64,000 nucleotides of DNA, taken from positions 1,302,001 through 1,366,000 of the forward strand of contig JAPFFF010000003.1 of the NCBI GenBank assembly GCA_039105265.1, read 5' to 3'. This document shows, one piece after another, positions 9,637 through 19,400 of this stretch. Position 1 is the stretch's first letter; the number at the start of each line of letters is the position of its first letter. The DNA comes from Tritrichomonas musculus (taxonomy: Eukaryota > Parabasalia > Tritrichomonadida > Tritrichomonadidae). The notes beneath the pieces are model-generated. The model saw only the letters and a program-made list of their open reading frames with translations. It had not been told where the DNA came from and ran no database searches. Made by a program: the position numbers and the translations under genes.

Positions 9637-9969
9637 TCAGTATTCTAACTTCAAGAAAACAGTGAAATTGTCAGGCTTTATTTCGTTCCCTTCTGCGTCT
9701 GTAAACCATATCCTAAACTCTCTTTTTGTCCCGACAAATTCGTATTTCCTGTTGTCGTCCGGGCAAGGCAAATTGGCATACCAGACAAGAGAATCTTCGT
9801 ACTCATCTCTTTGAATAAATGAAGCGTGCATTTCTGTTTCTCCGTCCAGATATCGATTACAGGTGGCTCGACAATATTGGAAGGAAATATATCGTTTATT
9901 CAATGAATTTGTGAATTCTGAGGGCAAAATATTGTTGTATTTCTTGGTAATGAAGTATGTCTTAGGCAT
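9637..9969 (-). CDS. Maverick 1 small protein, 110 aa, possible minor capsid component
   Basis: Starts MPKTYFITKKYNN and is beta-rich. It ends in a segment (FRIWFTDAEGNEI then FTVFLKLEY) that resembles the last strands of single-jelly-roll capsid or spike proteins. At 110 residues it is short for a Polinton penton protein, so this is a weak suggestion. There are two cysteines in the middle (CRATC) and no membrane segment. Its start codon is only 14 bp from the divergent start codon of the fibre-like gene at 9984, so the two promoters must overlap each other or the coding sequence. Confidence 0.55.
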   Translation of the reverse strand: MPKTYFITKKYNNILPSEFTNSLNKRYISFQYCRATCNRYLDGETEMHASFIQRDEYEDSLVWYANLPCPDDNRKYEFVGTKREFRIWFTDAEGNEIKPDNFTVFLKLEY

Positions 9970-9983
9970 TTATTTTGAGAAAA

Positions 9984-12900
9984 ATGACAGCAATACTGAC
10001 TAAACAGAACGCTTTAGATGGTGCATTTATAGGTGGTTCAAAGAATACTTCCTCAATAAATTGTGATGAAATAAGCGCCAAAACAGCTGATATTGAACAA
10101 GATTTGACCGTTGGAGAAGATATAATTTTGGGAGGAATCTCTCTGAAATCTCAATTAATCAATCATGAAGAACGAATAACGTCTTTGGAAATGTCCCCTG
10201 GTTCAGTTAATGAATTATCATATGAAGATGGTCTTGATGTCTATTCCCTTGATTTAAACTCTTTGTTGAAAGCAGAAAATGACGAATACAATATATTGGA
10301 AATCAAAATAGATATACCGTCTGACTATTCAGGAAATGTTTTTACAATAAACTGTTCAACGTTAGGCTGCACAACAGACCCCAGCAAGACTGGTGGGGAA
10401 GCAAAAATAGATACAAAAACAGGCAAATTTACGAATCCCAAAATCGACTCAAATAACGCAATTTCCTATATTGAAAACGAATTATCCGCCCGAATTTATA
10501 TGAGTAAGGAATCTCTTGATAATCCTTTTGACCTCTTTACTTCTGGTTTTATGAAAATAAACTTTACAGGAAAGGTTAAGCAATATATTTCAAACAAGGA
10601 ATCTAACCTCATAAATATCAAATGTAATAATATCGATGCAGAAAATTGTCTCAAACTTTATACTTCTCCTTTACCGAATTTCTATGAGATGAAGTCGTTC
10701 GGCTGCACAGAAAATGAAAAATATTATTATGCTGATTGGGGCTATATTCCCGGAACAGAAGAATTTGACAAGCTCTTAGATGGACAAACTTTTGAGTTCC
10801 ATGATGAGGTATTTGGTACAGATTTCAAACTCACAAAGCAAAATAATGAATGGGTCGGCAATAATTTGTCATACAATATTCCTGGCTCCAAATCAATCAA
10901 AGGAGAAACTGAGTTCTTCAAGCATACATATCAAGGAATTTTCATTGAGCAAAACGACACAAATCGATACGTCCTAAGGAATTGGATACATAATTATTCC
11001 GACAAAAATCCTTTTGAAGTCATTGTTGAGAAAGGGCTTTGTACATTTAACGATTGCGAAGTGGCAAAATACGAAGATAAAGACGGATATTGGAGTGTTC
11101 TACTGAAATGTACCAAGAAAGAGTCATGCAATTTTTCGGCAAGTCTAAATATAAACGGAATAGAATATACCTCTGAATTTGGGTATTCTCATAGCAGTTA
11201 TGAGTCAGAATCGTGCTATAAAGTTGTTTCAGAAAATTGTTATAAATATATTCCTTTCCACTACAATAGCCGAATAGATATTGGGAATCCTCCTTACGGC
11301 CTGATACTTTATATGCCCTCTGACAAAGAAGTAATTTTTCCGATACCAGATGTTTCGTATAAAGAAGGAGGAAATACTTTTGAGTTCCTGGCAGGATGTG
11401 GGTATTATTCTGTCGTACCAAGACCTGAAGCATGCAGTACTTTATACACAAACTGTAATATACAGACTTCTGGTGTCGTTATTGGAGAAAATATTGAGTC
11501 TCATCTTTTTGTTCTAAATTCTTTGGGAAATACAGTAGATATAGCAAATAATAGAATATCTGAGCTGCAAAATCTTTATTCAAACCTCCAAAAACAACTA
11601 AACGATATGAAAAACAAGACAAATTGGTTTGATTATGTCAAAGATGTTGTGTGTATAGCTGGTGCCACAGTAAATTTTGTTGGCGGTCCAAATGCGCTTT
11701 TATCGTTGGCGGCAAAGGGAATATCAAAGGTAAAAAGCTTTTGTTTTGCTGGTGAAGAGGTTTCGGAAGGAGCGGAGGCAATAGTTCGGGACGTTGATGT
11801 TCTTGCTGCTCCAAGAGAGATTCGAACTGCGCTTGAATTTATTGAAGAAATAGAGGCGTTTGACAAGAAATGTTTCCGATATCTTTGTTATGGAGTTGAT
11901 GACAATGAGGAGATTAAAATAGACGGAGAGTATGAAGATTTTCGAATAAATATTCCGTATTTAGATGTATATGCAGAAAATTGTCCTTCAGCTGCTTGGT
12001 TTACGTCGATGACAAGAGAACAGAAACCGATTTTGTTGGGCGAAGAACTGACTAACAAACAGCTGATTACAGCAAAGGCAGTCAAAAAATTGATAGATAA
12101 TCATATGAAACAGCTCAAAACAGTCGATTTATCGGGTTATATTTCAAAGGAAGAAGCGGATGGAAAATATGTGTTAAAAACAGATATATTATCAACTGAG
12201 AAAATAACTCAAGAATTATCAATCGCTACAAAATTCGTAAATGGAACAACAAATGATGAAGATAAAAGAACTTATATCACAAATTTGGATGGAGATTTAT
12301 GTAAAATATTAAAGAAATCATCACTTTTTGTGAAAGGCTCTTGTAATAATGAAGATATTTCAGGAGAATATTTGTATGATAGTGAAGACGCAGAATATTA
12401 TCATTACAAGAAAGGCGAAAATACTTTTTCTATATACTTTTTCTATTACGGTGGAACATTCAGATATAACGGAAATTGGGTTGTGGACCTTGAGTCTGTA
12501 AGTTATTCATACGAACCTGAAGTTTATGACGAATATTGTATTCCAAATATAAATTTCGTAACAAATAATTTTGCTCAGAAAACAGAATTGACCCGTGCTA
12601 TTGACCAAGTAAAAAGTGAGATTCCTGAAATTATTGAGGGACAAACAACAATTCAATTCAAAATTGAAAATAATACAATTCCTGATTTGGATTACGACAA
12701 ATATCATGAAATGATTGAGCAATATGGACTGGATATTGTTTCATCAAACAATTTTTATACGGCTCATTATGTTCATGTAGATTATTCGTACAATGACGAC
12801 GATGATGATCAACCCTCTCAGATAATGCGTATGGAAGGAAGTAGTTCTGGTCTTTGGATTCTGTATCACAGCCATGAATTAATCAATCCAGGAACTGGTG

Positions 12901-13826
12901 AAACACCGGAAATTTTATCATGTTCAATAACCAAAAATATCGAACCAACAGACAAAAACGCTTATTCGGCAAGATATGTGTCGAACACTTTTGCATTGAC
13001 AACAGATATTCCTGAACCTGTCGATTTGTCAAATTATGAAACAAAAACAACAGCAGAAAGAAAATACGCATTAAAAACAGAAATTCCAGAACCTGTCGAT
13101 TTGACTAAATATGTAGCAAAAAATGATGATGGTTCATTATCGGTTAATAGTACCGAAAGTAATATTGCAAGTTTCTTTAGTTCTATTGATGCTAATACTC
13201 TTGCTTTAATTACTTTTGGATATGATAGTAAATATAATTCTGTCTTTATGTATAGGTCTTCAAAAGCTGCTGATACTGGCGAAGTATTTATATATGTTGA
13301 TGGTCATAGATTTCAGTCATTTCACATGTTTGGTTCTGCAAGAAATACAACAATTGATTCAAATTTATATGTTTCTGGCAAAATAACATCAAACGGCTCA
13401 AATACAATTACTCATTATGCCCCGATAGAAGCGGGTGAAGAAATATCGGACTATAAGATTGGAAAACCTGTATTTTTATCAGGCCATGTGTATAAAAGAG
13501 ACCAACAAAAAAATATGTTCGTCAGTTCGACTGCAGAAGACACCACAGACTGTATTTGCTCTGTAATTATAGACGGTTCATGGAAGGAATTTGTTGGTGT
13601 TATAGTAGAGGTAGATTCAGAAAACGGATGCGTCAAATTCGCTTCACACGGAGATGTTCTTTTTGCTTGCGATGACGCCAATTTGTATCAAATAGGAGAT
13701 GTAATTCTATATGACGGAAGGATTTTGGACGAGGATTTAGGAATGACTTTGAAGATTCAACAAAGTATTGTGGGAACAGTCAGTGCAAAAATAAACGAAC
13801 ATACATTGGCTATTTTCATGCGCTAA
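9984..13826 (+). CDS. Large fibre-like virion protein, 1280 aa
   Basis: I start it at the ATG 9984 (MTAILTKQNALDG). The N-terminal ~500 residues are strand-rich with scattered cysteines. Residues about 505-550 form a coiled coil (NNRISELQNLYSNLQKQL). An Ala/Gly-rich hydrophobic stretch follows (about 552-592). The second half has repeated fibre-type units: VDLSGYISKEEADGKYVLKT, VDLSNYETKT, ERKYALKTEIPEPVDL. Such VDLS.Y..K spacers are common in trimeric phage tail fibres. The last ~220 residues look like a compact beta domain. A homologous layout occurs at 22285-24687. A host-attachment fibre is the best inference. It sits downstream of the capsid gene and the reading frame is intact. Confidence 0.65.
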   Translation: MTAILTKQNALDGAFIGGSKNTSSINCDEISAKTADIEQDLTVGEDIILGGISLKSQLINHEERITSLEMSPGSVNELSYEDGLDVYSLDLNSLLKAENDEYNILEIKIDIPSDYSGNVFTINCSTLGCTTDPSKTGGEAKIDTKTGKFTNPKIDSNNAISYIENELSARIYMSKESLDNPFDLFTSGFMKINFTGKVKQYISNKESNLINIKCNNIDAENCLKLYTSPLPNFYEMKSFGCTENEKYYYADWGYIPGTEEFDKLLDGQTFEFHDEVFGTDFKLTKQNNEWVGNNLSYNIPGSKSIKGETEFFKHTYQGIFIEQNDTNRYVLRNWIHNYSDKNPFEVIVEKGLCTFNDCEVAKYEDKDGYWSVLLKCTKKESCNFSASLNINGIEYTSEFGYSHSSYESESCYKVVSENCYKYIPFHYNSRIDIGNPPYGLILYMPSDKEVIFPIPDVSYKEGGNTFEFLAGCGYYSVVPRPEACSTLYTNCNIQTSGVVIGENIESHLFVLNSLGNTVDIANNRISELQNLYSNLQKQLNDMKNKTNWFDYVKDVVCIAGATVNFVGGPNALLSLAAKGISKVKSFCFAGEEVSEGAEAIVRDVDVLAAPREIRTALEFIEEIEAFDKKCFRYLCYGVDDNEEIKIDGEYEDFRINIPYLDVYAENCPSAAWFTSMTREQKPILLGEELTNKQLITAKAVKKLIDNHMKQLKTVDLSGYISKEEADGKYVLKTDILSTEKITQELSIATKFVNGTTNDEDKRTYITNLDGDLCKILKKSSLFVKGSCNNEDISGEYLYDSEDAEYYHYKKGENTFSIYFFYYGGTFRYNGNWVVDLESVSYSYEPEVYDEYCIPNINFVTNNFAQKTELTRAIDQVKSEIPEIIEGQTTIQFKIENNTIPDLDYDKYHEMIEQYGLDIVSSNNFYTAHYVHVDYSYNDDDDDQPSQIMRMEGSSSGLWILYHSHELINPGTGETPEILSCSITKNIEPTDKNAYSARYVSNTFALTTDIPEPVDLSNYETKTTAERKYALKTEIPEPVDLTKYVAKNDDGSLSVNSTESNIASFFSSIDANTLALITFGYDSKYNSVFMYRSSKAADTGEVFIYVDGHRFQSFHMFGSARNTTIDSNLYVSGKITSNGSNTITHYAPIEAGEEISDYKIGKPVFLSGHVYKRDQQKNMFVSSTAEDTTDCICSVIIDGSWKEFVGVIVEVDSENGCVKFASHGDVLFACDDANLYQIGDVILYDGRILDEDLGMTLKIQQSIVGTVSAKINEHTLAIFMR

Positions 13827-13879
13827 TTAAACACATATTTTTGAGACTTATGCCGGCAACTTTGTTGCAGTCGTGAGTT

Positions 13880-14386
13880 TCAGCAACATATTTTCATACT
13901 CACGCCATATTTTATGAACTGTGAGTAAATATCGTTGTAGGCATATTTCATGTCTTCTGTCTTGTTGTTTTTCGTTATGAGAATCTTCGAAATATATATC
14001 AATTTATCGGAGGAACAACAGGAATTACAGGCGATATCTTCGTCCAATACTAATTCGACTTTATCTGCGTCGGTCAAGAGTTTAATCATATTCATGAGAG
14101 ATGTGGTATTACAAACGAGATAAGCATTCACTTTTAGTGGATTGTCCTCATAGACAGAAACGAGCATTTCGAGGAATTTATTTTTTTGCTCAAGGGAGTC
14201 AAGCTGATTGTAGTTCTTTAAATCAGACAGCGAATTGCTTCTGGAGACTGTTTTTGAGGTGTTAAGTTGAGGGACATTGGGATAATTAATCTGTATATTG
14301 GTATTCTGTTCTTGCGAAATTGATGTATTGTTCTTGCTTTTTGCTTCTGATGACAGTATACGAGCTTGTCGGAGAGTTCCAGACAT
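13880..14386 (-). CDS. Maverick 1 hypothetical protein, 168 aa
   Basis: ATG-started (MSGTLRQARILSSEAK). The first ~75 residues are Ser/Asn/Gln-rich and probably disordered. Residues 75-168 look folded, with mixed helices and strands and six cysteines, including CNSCC and a C-terminal CC. No family recognised. It lies 21 bp before the next reverse-strand gene and is convergent with the fibre gene (53 bp between stops). Function unknown. Confidence 0.55.
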   Translation of the reverse strand: MSGTLRQARILSSEAKSKNNTSISQEQNTNIQINYPNVPQLNTSKTVSRSNSLSDLKNYNQLDSLEQKNKFLEMLVSVYEDNPLKVNAYLVCNTTSLMNMIKLLTDADKVELVLDEDIACNSCCSSDKLIYISKILITKNNKTEDMKYAYNDIYSQFIKYGVSMKICC

Positions 14387-14407
14387 TATTTGAATAACAA
14401 AAAATTT

Positions 14408-14647
14408 TCAGGAGTAAAGATTGCTAACAGCTCTATTTAACAGATTTCTTACCTTCATATCTCTGTCATATTTTCGTTGAATCTTCTCTCTTTTTGCTAT
14501 TTTTTTGGGGTCCGTGGGAGGTATTTGGCTCAATATCCTTCGATAATATTGAAGACGAGATTTCAGTTTTTTCAGAGTAGGTGTGGTGAAAGTTTTTCTA
14601 CCGTGCCAGTTTTTGAGAGGGAGGAGAGCGGGCTGTTCTTGTGACAT
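14408..14647 (-). CDS. Maverick 1 small basic protein, 79 aa
   Basis: ATG-started (MSQEQPALLPLKNW). Very basic, with a Lys/Arg-rich helical segment (LKKLKSRLQYYRRILSQIPP, then KKIAKREKIQRKYDRD). Suited to nucleic-acid binding or condensation, but no known family is recognised. Its start codon is 17 bp from the divergent start of 14665-14940; the gap contains one caaataaaaa block. Confidence 0.55.
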   Translation of the reverse strand: MSQEQPALLPLKNWHGRKTFTTPTLKKLKSRLQYYRRILSQIPPTDPKKIAKREKIQRKYDRDMKVRNLLNRAVSNLYS

Positions 14648-14664
14648 TTTCTACCAAATAAAAA

Positions 14665-14940
14665 ATGGATATAACTAAATTGCTTTACAATAACACGGAT
14701 GAAATAATTGATAGAATCATAAATGAAGCAACAATAAATATGGACGACATATTGAGAGACATCTTCTCGGGAGGAATATTTGGTAGAGTCAGAACATTGG
14801 CAAAATGCTTAAATGACACAAAAGAATTTACTCAATATGTTGTGAATCGTGTGATGGACTGGTTGGCAAATAGAAAACGAGAGAAATTAACAGAAAATTG
14901 GGAATATTTTTATGAAGACGATTATGGATTTAACAATTGA
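14665..14940 (+). CDS. Maverick 1 hypothetical protein, 91 aa
   Basis: ATG-started (MDITKLLYNNTDEIIDRI). Helical, acidic N-terminal half and a basic helix near residues 60-75 (NRKREKLTENW). No motif recognised. It lies 18 bp upstream of the integrase on the same strand, so it may be expressed with it. Function unknown. Confidence 0.55.
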   Translation: MDITKLLYNNTDEIIDRIINEATINMDDILRDIFSGGIFGRVRTLAKCLNDTKEFTQYVVNRVMDWLANRKREKLTENWEYFYEDDYGFNN

Positions 14941-14958
14941 TTTCGGTATCAATATGAC

Positions 14959-16497
14959 ATGATATTTAATAATACTGACCTACAACATATCCAAAATTTC
15001 GTAAGAATAAACTGGAATGATATACGGGACAGATTACTTGAGACAATAAATAGACAAAAAGAAGGTTTGAAACACATAGAAGACCAGAAATATAAAAAGG
15101 CACTTCATAAGGCCAAAGAAGAGTTGTTCAAACCAAAAATGAGCAATAAAGTCAAGCCAGCTTTTCGGGTCGTACAAGATTTTATTCGGCAAATTGGGAG
15201 TCAAATAAGTACAATACGCTTTATTGATTCGACGAATGTACTGCTGCCTATTCGGATTAAATATGATGATATACAACAAATATATGACGAATTTATTGAG
15301 GAATGGGAAAAGAGACATCAGCCCAAGCAGCCTATTTTGAGAGATACATTCAGCAATAAATTGAATGAATTTGTTGTTTATAATCATGAGAGACTGCTAG
15401 ATAAAGAGGAATTCAATAGAGTCAGTAGGGGTTGGGGAGAGAGTAGTTTGTCCGAAGACGAGAGATACAATAGATACGTCAATAAATTTTATTTCCAGCC
15501 AACGACATATTCAACCTATGAAATTCCTCAGGAGCAAAATATTATCGGGTTCAAAACAGAGAGTAAAATAAGAGCTTTGAAGAGTTTGTTTCCCGACAGA
15601 CAGGTCAAAATAGCTGAGAATACATCATACTTTCCGCTGAAAAAGAACGCGAAGATGTATCAGCTCCATAAAGTTTCGTCAAGAAATTCCTATATTATCG
15701 ATTTGATGTTTGTTGATAAATTATGTTATTTGGTCATGATAAATGTCAATACAAGATATTTGTATGTTGAGTTGGTCAACCAGATATTGTTTGGAGAAGA
15801 GAAAGAGGAAGAAAAGCATCAGAAATTCGCGAGATATGATAAATCAGCAGATACATACCTGAAAACCCTCGATAAATTGCTGCAATCTGGCGTTGTAATA
15901 AAGAGCTTGACGTTTGATGGAGAGGGTTCTTTTAACTCAAGAAAGGCACAAAACTACTATAGGACACATGGAATAGAATGGCAAACTGCACCAAGAATGA
16001 GAATGGGAAACTATCCAGACTTCATGAAAAAGGAGCAAAAACAGGTAAAAACAGACCCGATGCACAGTTCTTTGGGACTGATAGATAGAGTCATCAGAAC
16101 ACTGAGAGATATGGCATACAATATGGGAATTGGGATAATTACTCCATCAATAATGGAAGAATTAGTGAGGCAATATAATAACGCACCTCATAAAACGCTC
16201 TCAAAATATGCCAGGAAAAGCGTCTCTCCAAAGATGGTTCATGAAGATAAAGAGCTGGAATCGTTGATTGTGATGAATATTTGTAAAGAGAATTATGACA
16301 TAATGACGTGTAAAGGATTCTATTTGCCAAAAGGGATGTCGGTAAAATTGTATAACGAAAAGGATGGAATGATGAAGAGAAGGTCAAATGTACAGCCAGG
16401 AAAGTATAGAGTTGTTGGGTTCAAGAATGGTTTGTATGAAATAGAGGGACAAAAAAATATGAGACAAATGATGCCTAGGTGGAAAATTGACTGGTAA
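14959..16497 (+). CDS. Retroviral-type integrase of Maverick 1
   Basis: 512 residues with an rve-like catalytic core at about residues 240-400. Asp248 lies in YIIDLMF, with a strand LCYLVMINVNTRYLYVEL after it, and Asp320 in LTFDGEGSF. The third acidic position, in GLIDRVIRTLRDM, is Asp376 rather than the usual Glu, 55 residues after Asp320. Downstream is a beta-rich C-terminal domain (about 440-512, ending RQMMPRWKIDW) of the type found in Maverick and retroviral integrases. No N-terminal HHCC zinc finger is obvious. It catalyses insertion of the element and the target duplication. The frame is intact. The last 23 bp overlap the convergent polymerase gene. Confidence 0.9.
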   Translation: MIFNNTDLQHIQNFVRINWNDIRDRLLETINRQKEGLKHIEDQKYKKALHKAKEELFKPKMSNKVKPAFRVVQDFIRQIGSQISTIRFIDSTNVLLPIRIKYDDIQQIYDEFIEEWEKRHQPKQPILRDTFSNKLNEFVVYNHERLLDKEEFNRVSRGWGESSLSEDERYNRYVNKFYFQPTTYSTYEIPQEQNIIGFKTESKIRALKSLFPDRQVKIAENTSYFPLKKNAKMYQLHKVSSRNSYIIDLMFVDKLCYLVMINVNTRYLYVELVNQILFGEEKEEEKHQKFARYDKSADTYLKTLDKLLQSGVVIKSLTFDGEGSFNSRKAQNYYRTHGIEWQTAPRMRMGNYPDFMKKEQKQVKTDPMHSSLGLIDRVIRTLRDMAYNMGIGIITPSIMEELVRQYNNAPHKTLSKYARKSVSPKMVHEDKELESLIVMNICKENYDIMTCKGFYLPKGMSVKLYNEKDGMMKRRSNVQPGKYRVVGFKNGLYEIEGQKNMRQMMPRWKIDW

Positions 16498-19400
16498 AAT
16501 ATTGGGTAATATCTCCTTCTTCATAGTCTGTTTTGATACATCTCTCGAATTTTTTTCTTGTCGATACAGTCATATTTTTGTTCATTTCGAAGCAAGGTTG
16601 TCCTTTTGTTAGGTCGAATGTGATGGAATTTCCGTTGAAGAGTGTTTCATAAAGCTTCATAACATCTCCTTGAAACTCCTCATTGAATTTATATTTGATA
16701 GAATTCTGAGTGAGTCCCTTGCCTCTTATTACATAATCAATCTCTCCAGTAGAATCTGTAATCTTATGGACGTACATTTTCTTCATCAAGAAGAATGCTT
16801 CAATAGATTCTGGCATCTCATCATGACCATTGATTGAAGGGAAATCACAGTGAAATTGTCCTAAATTTTTCCCGATAAGTTCGCGGTTATATTTATTGTT
16901 GAATTCTTTTTGTAGACGTTTTAAGTCGGCAGATTCTATCATAAATGAGTCTGTATCTTGGTAATAAATATGGCATCCTGTATCAAAAGCAAGACACATA
17001 ACTTCGTTCATTATTCTCTTGGACATGGACAGAACTTGAATGCCTAAAAGAGAGAAATTGAAGTGATTATCTATTTGTTTGAGGGTCTTTATGGCATGGA
17101 TGTCAGAGTTGTTTAACTGAATATCTTCGACAATTTTGTTATAGTTTTTTGCCCAATATTTGTCGAGTTCATCTCCTTCGTGAAGATATTTATAGTCTTT
17201 ATCTACTGGCCTCTCTATTGTTTTGCCGTAGCAGGAATTCATGATGAGTTTGTAGAGATTTTGGAGCGGATTATTCTGTTTCTTATATTCGAGTCGTTTA
17301 TTGAATATTTCTCTGATACAATCTTGAATGCGATAATCTTTCTTTCCGTCCCAGTAATATCCTCTCAAAATATTGAATTCTATTTGCTGAAACTCAATAA
17401 AATCTTCCAAAGTAATATTGTCAACAACCATTTTAATGGTTTGATTTTCGGACAAATAGTCGTTATTTCTGTTTAGGCCGTCAATTTTTTGAACGATTAA
17501 CGGAAATGCATAATGCTTTTTTATTTTTGTTATTTCGATTTCGACAATGTATGCGGACTGTTGGGAGAGGAAATTATAGTTGAGTTGGTCTTGTTGTATT
17601 ACCTTTGGACGTCCTTCAACTGTGTATAATCTACTCATTGCGGAAGGATATAATGATACTGCATCAAAATCGCAAAGGTTCTTCTCGACATGCCATTTCT
17701 TGTTATATGCCGTCATACATCTACCTCCATATATCGCCTTTGAGCAAAAATATCTCACATGACCGCCTAATTTATAGAGATTTTGGTTGGGATAATAGAC
17801 TCTTTGATTGAAGACTTCGTTTGCGAGAGACGATATGCTGATGAAATTAAATGGGTCGACTTTGAAGTCTTTGATGAATCCTTCACGCAGTTTATTGAAT
17901 CCGATTCGAAGGATATTAACGTCTTGTTGGCAGTAAAATTCTGCATATTTCCACATGTCAAAATGGTTTTCGTCTATTCGGCAGCCAGATATTTTATCGA
18001 TATTAGTGTTGAATAAATTGTAGTCTTCATCGGTCCATATTTTGTCTTCATTTTCTCCTGCTTCGTTGATTGTGCCACAGTTAGTTTGGAGGCGATCAAG
18101 AGTATAATATTTGTATGGAAATATCTCTTTTTGTATGTCAGGAATGTCAAACATAGAGGGTAATTGAGATGATTTGCAGGAAAGAATTGGTAAAGAGTCT
18201 TTGAGATGGATGGTTTTGTTGTTATATTTTATATCCGCCTTCATTGTTTTTGTGCCTTTGATGATGGATTTGGCGAGTCCGAAAGAGGCCATCATTCTGA
18301 TATCATACGCTAAATTGTGGAAATAAACGACAGCGTCATCTGGTAAATAATCTAGTAATTGTTTGTTGCAATCTTCTCCTCGGAAAGTTTTATTGATTCG
18401 GCCAGTTCTATTCTGTAAGACACAGAGGAAAGGTTTATGAATTTCTGTTGATGTATCTGCTTCAAAATCGGCATACCAATATGTTTTGTTGTCATTTTCT
18501 GAGAGTTTCTTTTTGTCCTCTTTGATTAGTTTTGTGCATTGTTCTTCGTTATATTCGAGGCCGATAAGGTCAATATCGTCGATTACTTCTTTGTAGAAAA
18601 CTGTGTTGAGGACCTTATATTGACCGAATGTGATTGGGACGAAGAAGTTGTTTTTCATGAGAGTTCGAACGAGGTCTGATGATGTCATGAAGCATCTCGC
18701 GGGGCGCCAGAGGTCAACGTTGTACTCTTTATTGTATTTGTCTTCTGTGCATTGATTGAGGTGGTTGATATAGTATGTGCTGAAAGGTGTTTTCTCCTCA
18801 AGGAAATAGTGCTTATTGAATACGTTCATTGTATGAGTTCTATTTGGTTCAGCATTTTCTATACCTAAATAATGTTTATTTGTATCATTCTTTTTGGACC
18901 TGACAGAACGTTTCTTATTTTTTCCATTGGCATCTTCGTTGATAAACGATAATTTGACATGAATTTTGAACTCTGTACATAGTTCGTTTAGAGCTTTTTG
19001 GGACAAATATCTTGAATTAATTCTAAGGCGCATTTTGTTTAGTATATCATCATCATAGCATCCTGTTTGTTGAAGGGCGTAAATGAAACAGCAATCGTCC
19101 AATTCCTTTCTCTGTTTGCCTTTTTTGTCTACGAGAGATGTGAAAATCTGTAATTTTTCGAGATATTTTGAGACATTTGATGGGCAGTTTTCACGTACCA
19201 AATACTGAAAGAAACTTCCGCCTACGTCATTTTTTGCCTTAATATTCTGAAATTCACTAAAGCGAACTGCTTCAAAGAGGCTCCATTCGGGTATTTTTTC
19301 GGCTCCATTCTCATAAAAATATTCTGGTACAACATTCTCTATATCGAAGATGAAGTGTTTTTCTGCTAGATTTTCCATTAATTTGTTGTATATTTCAGGC

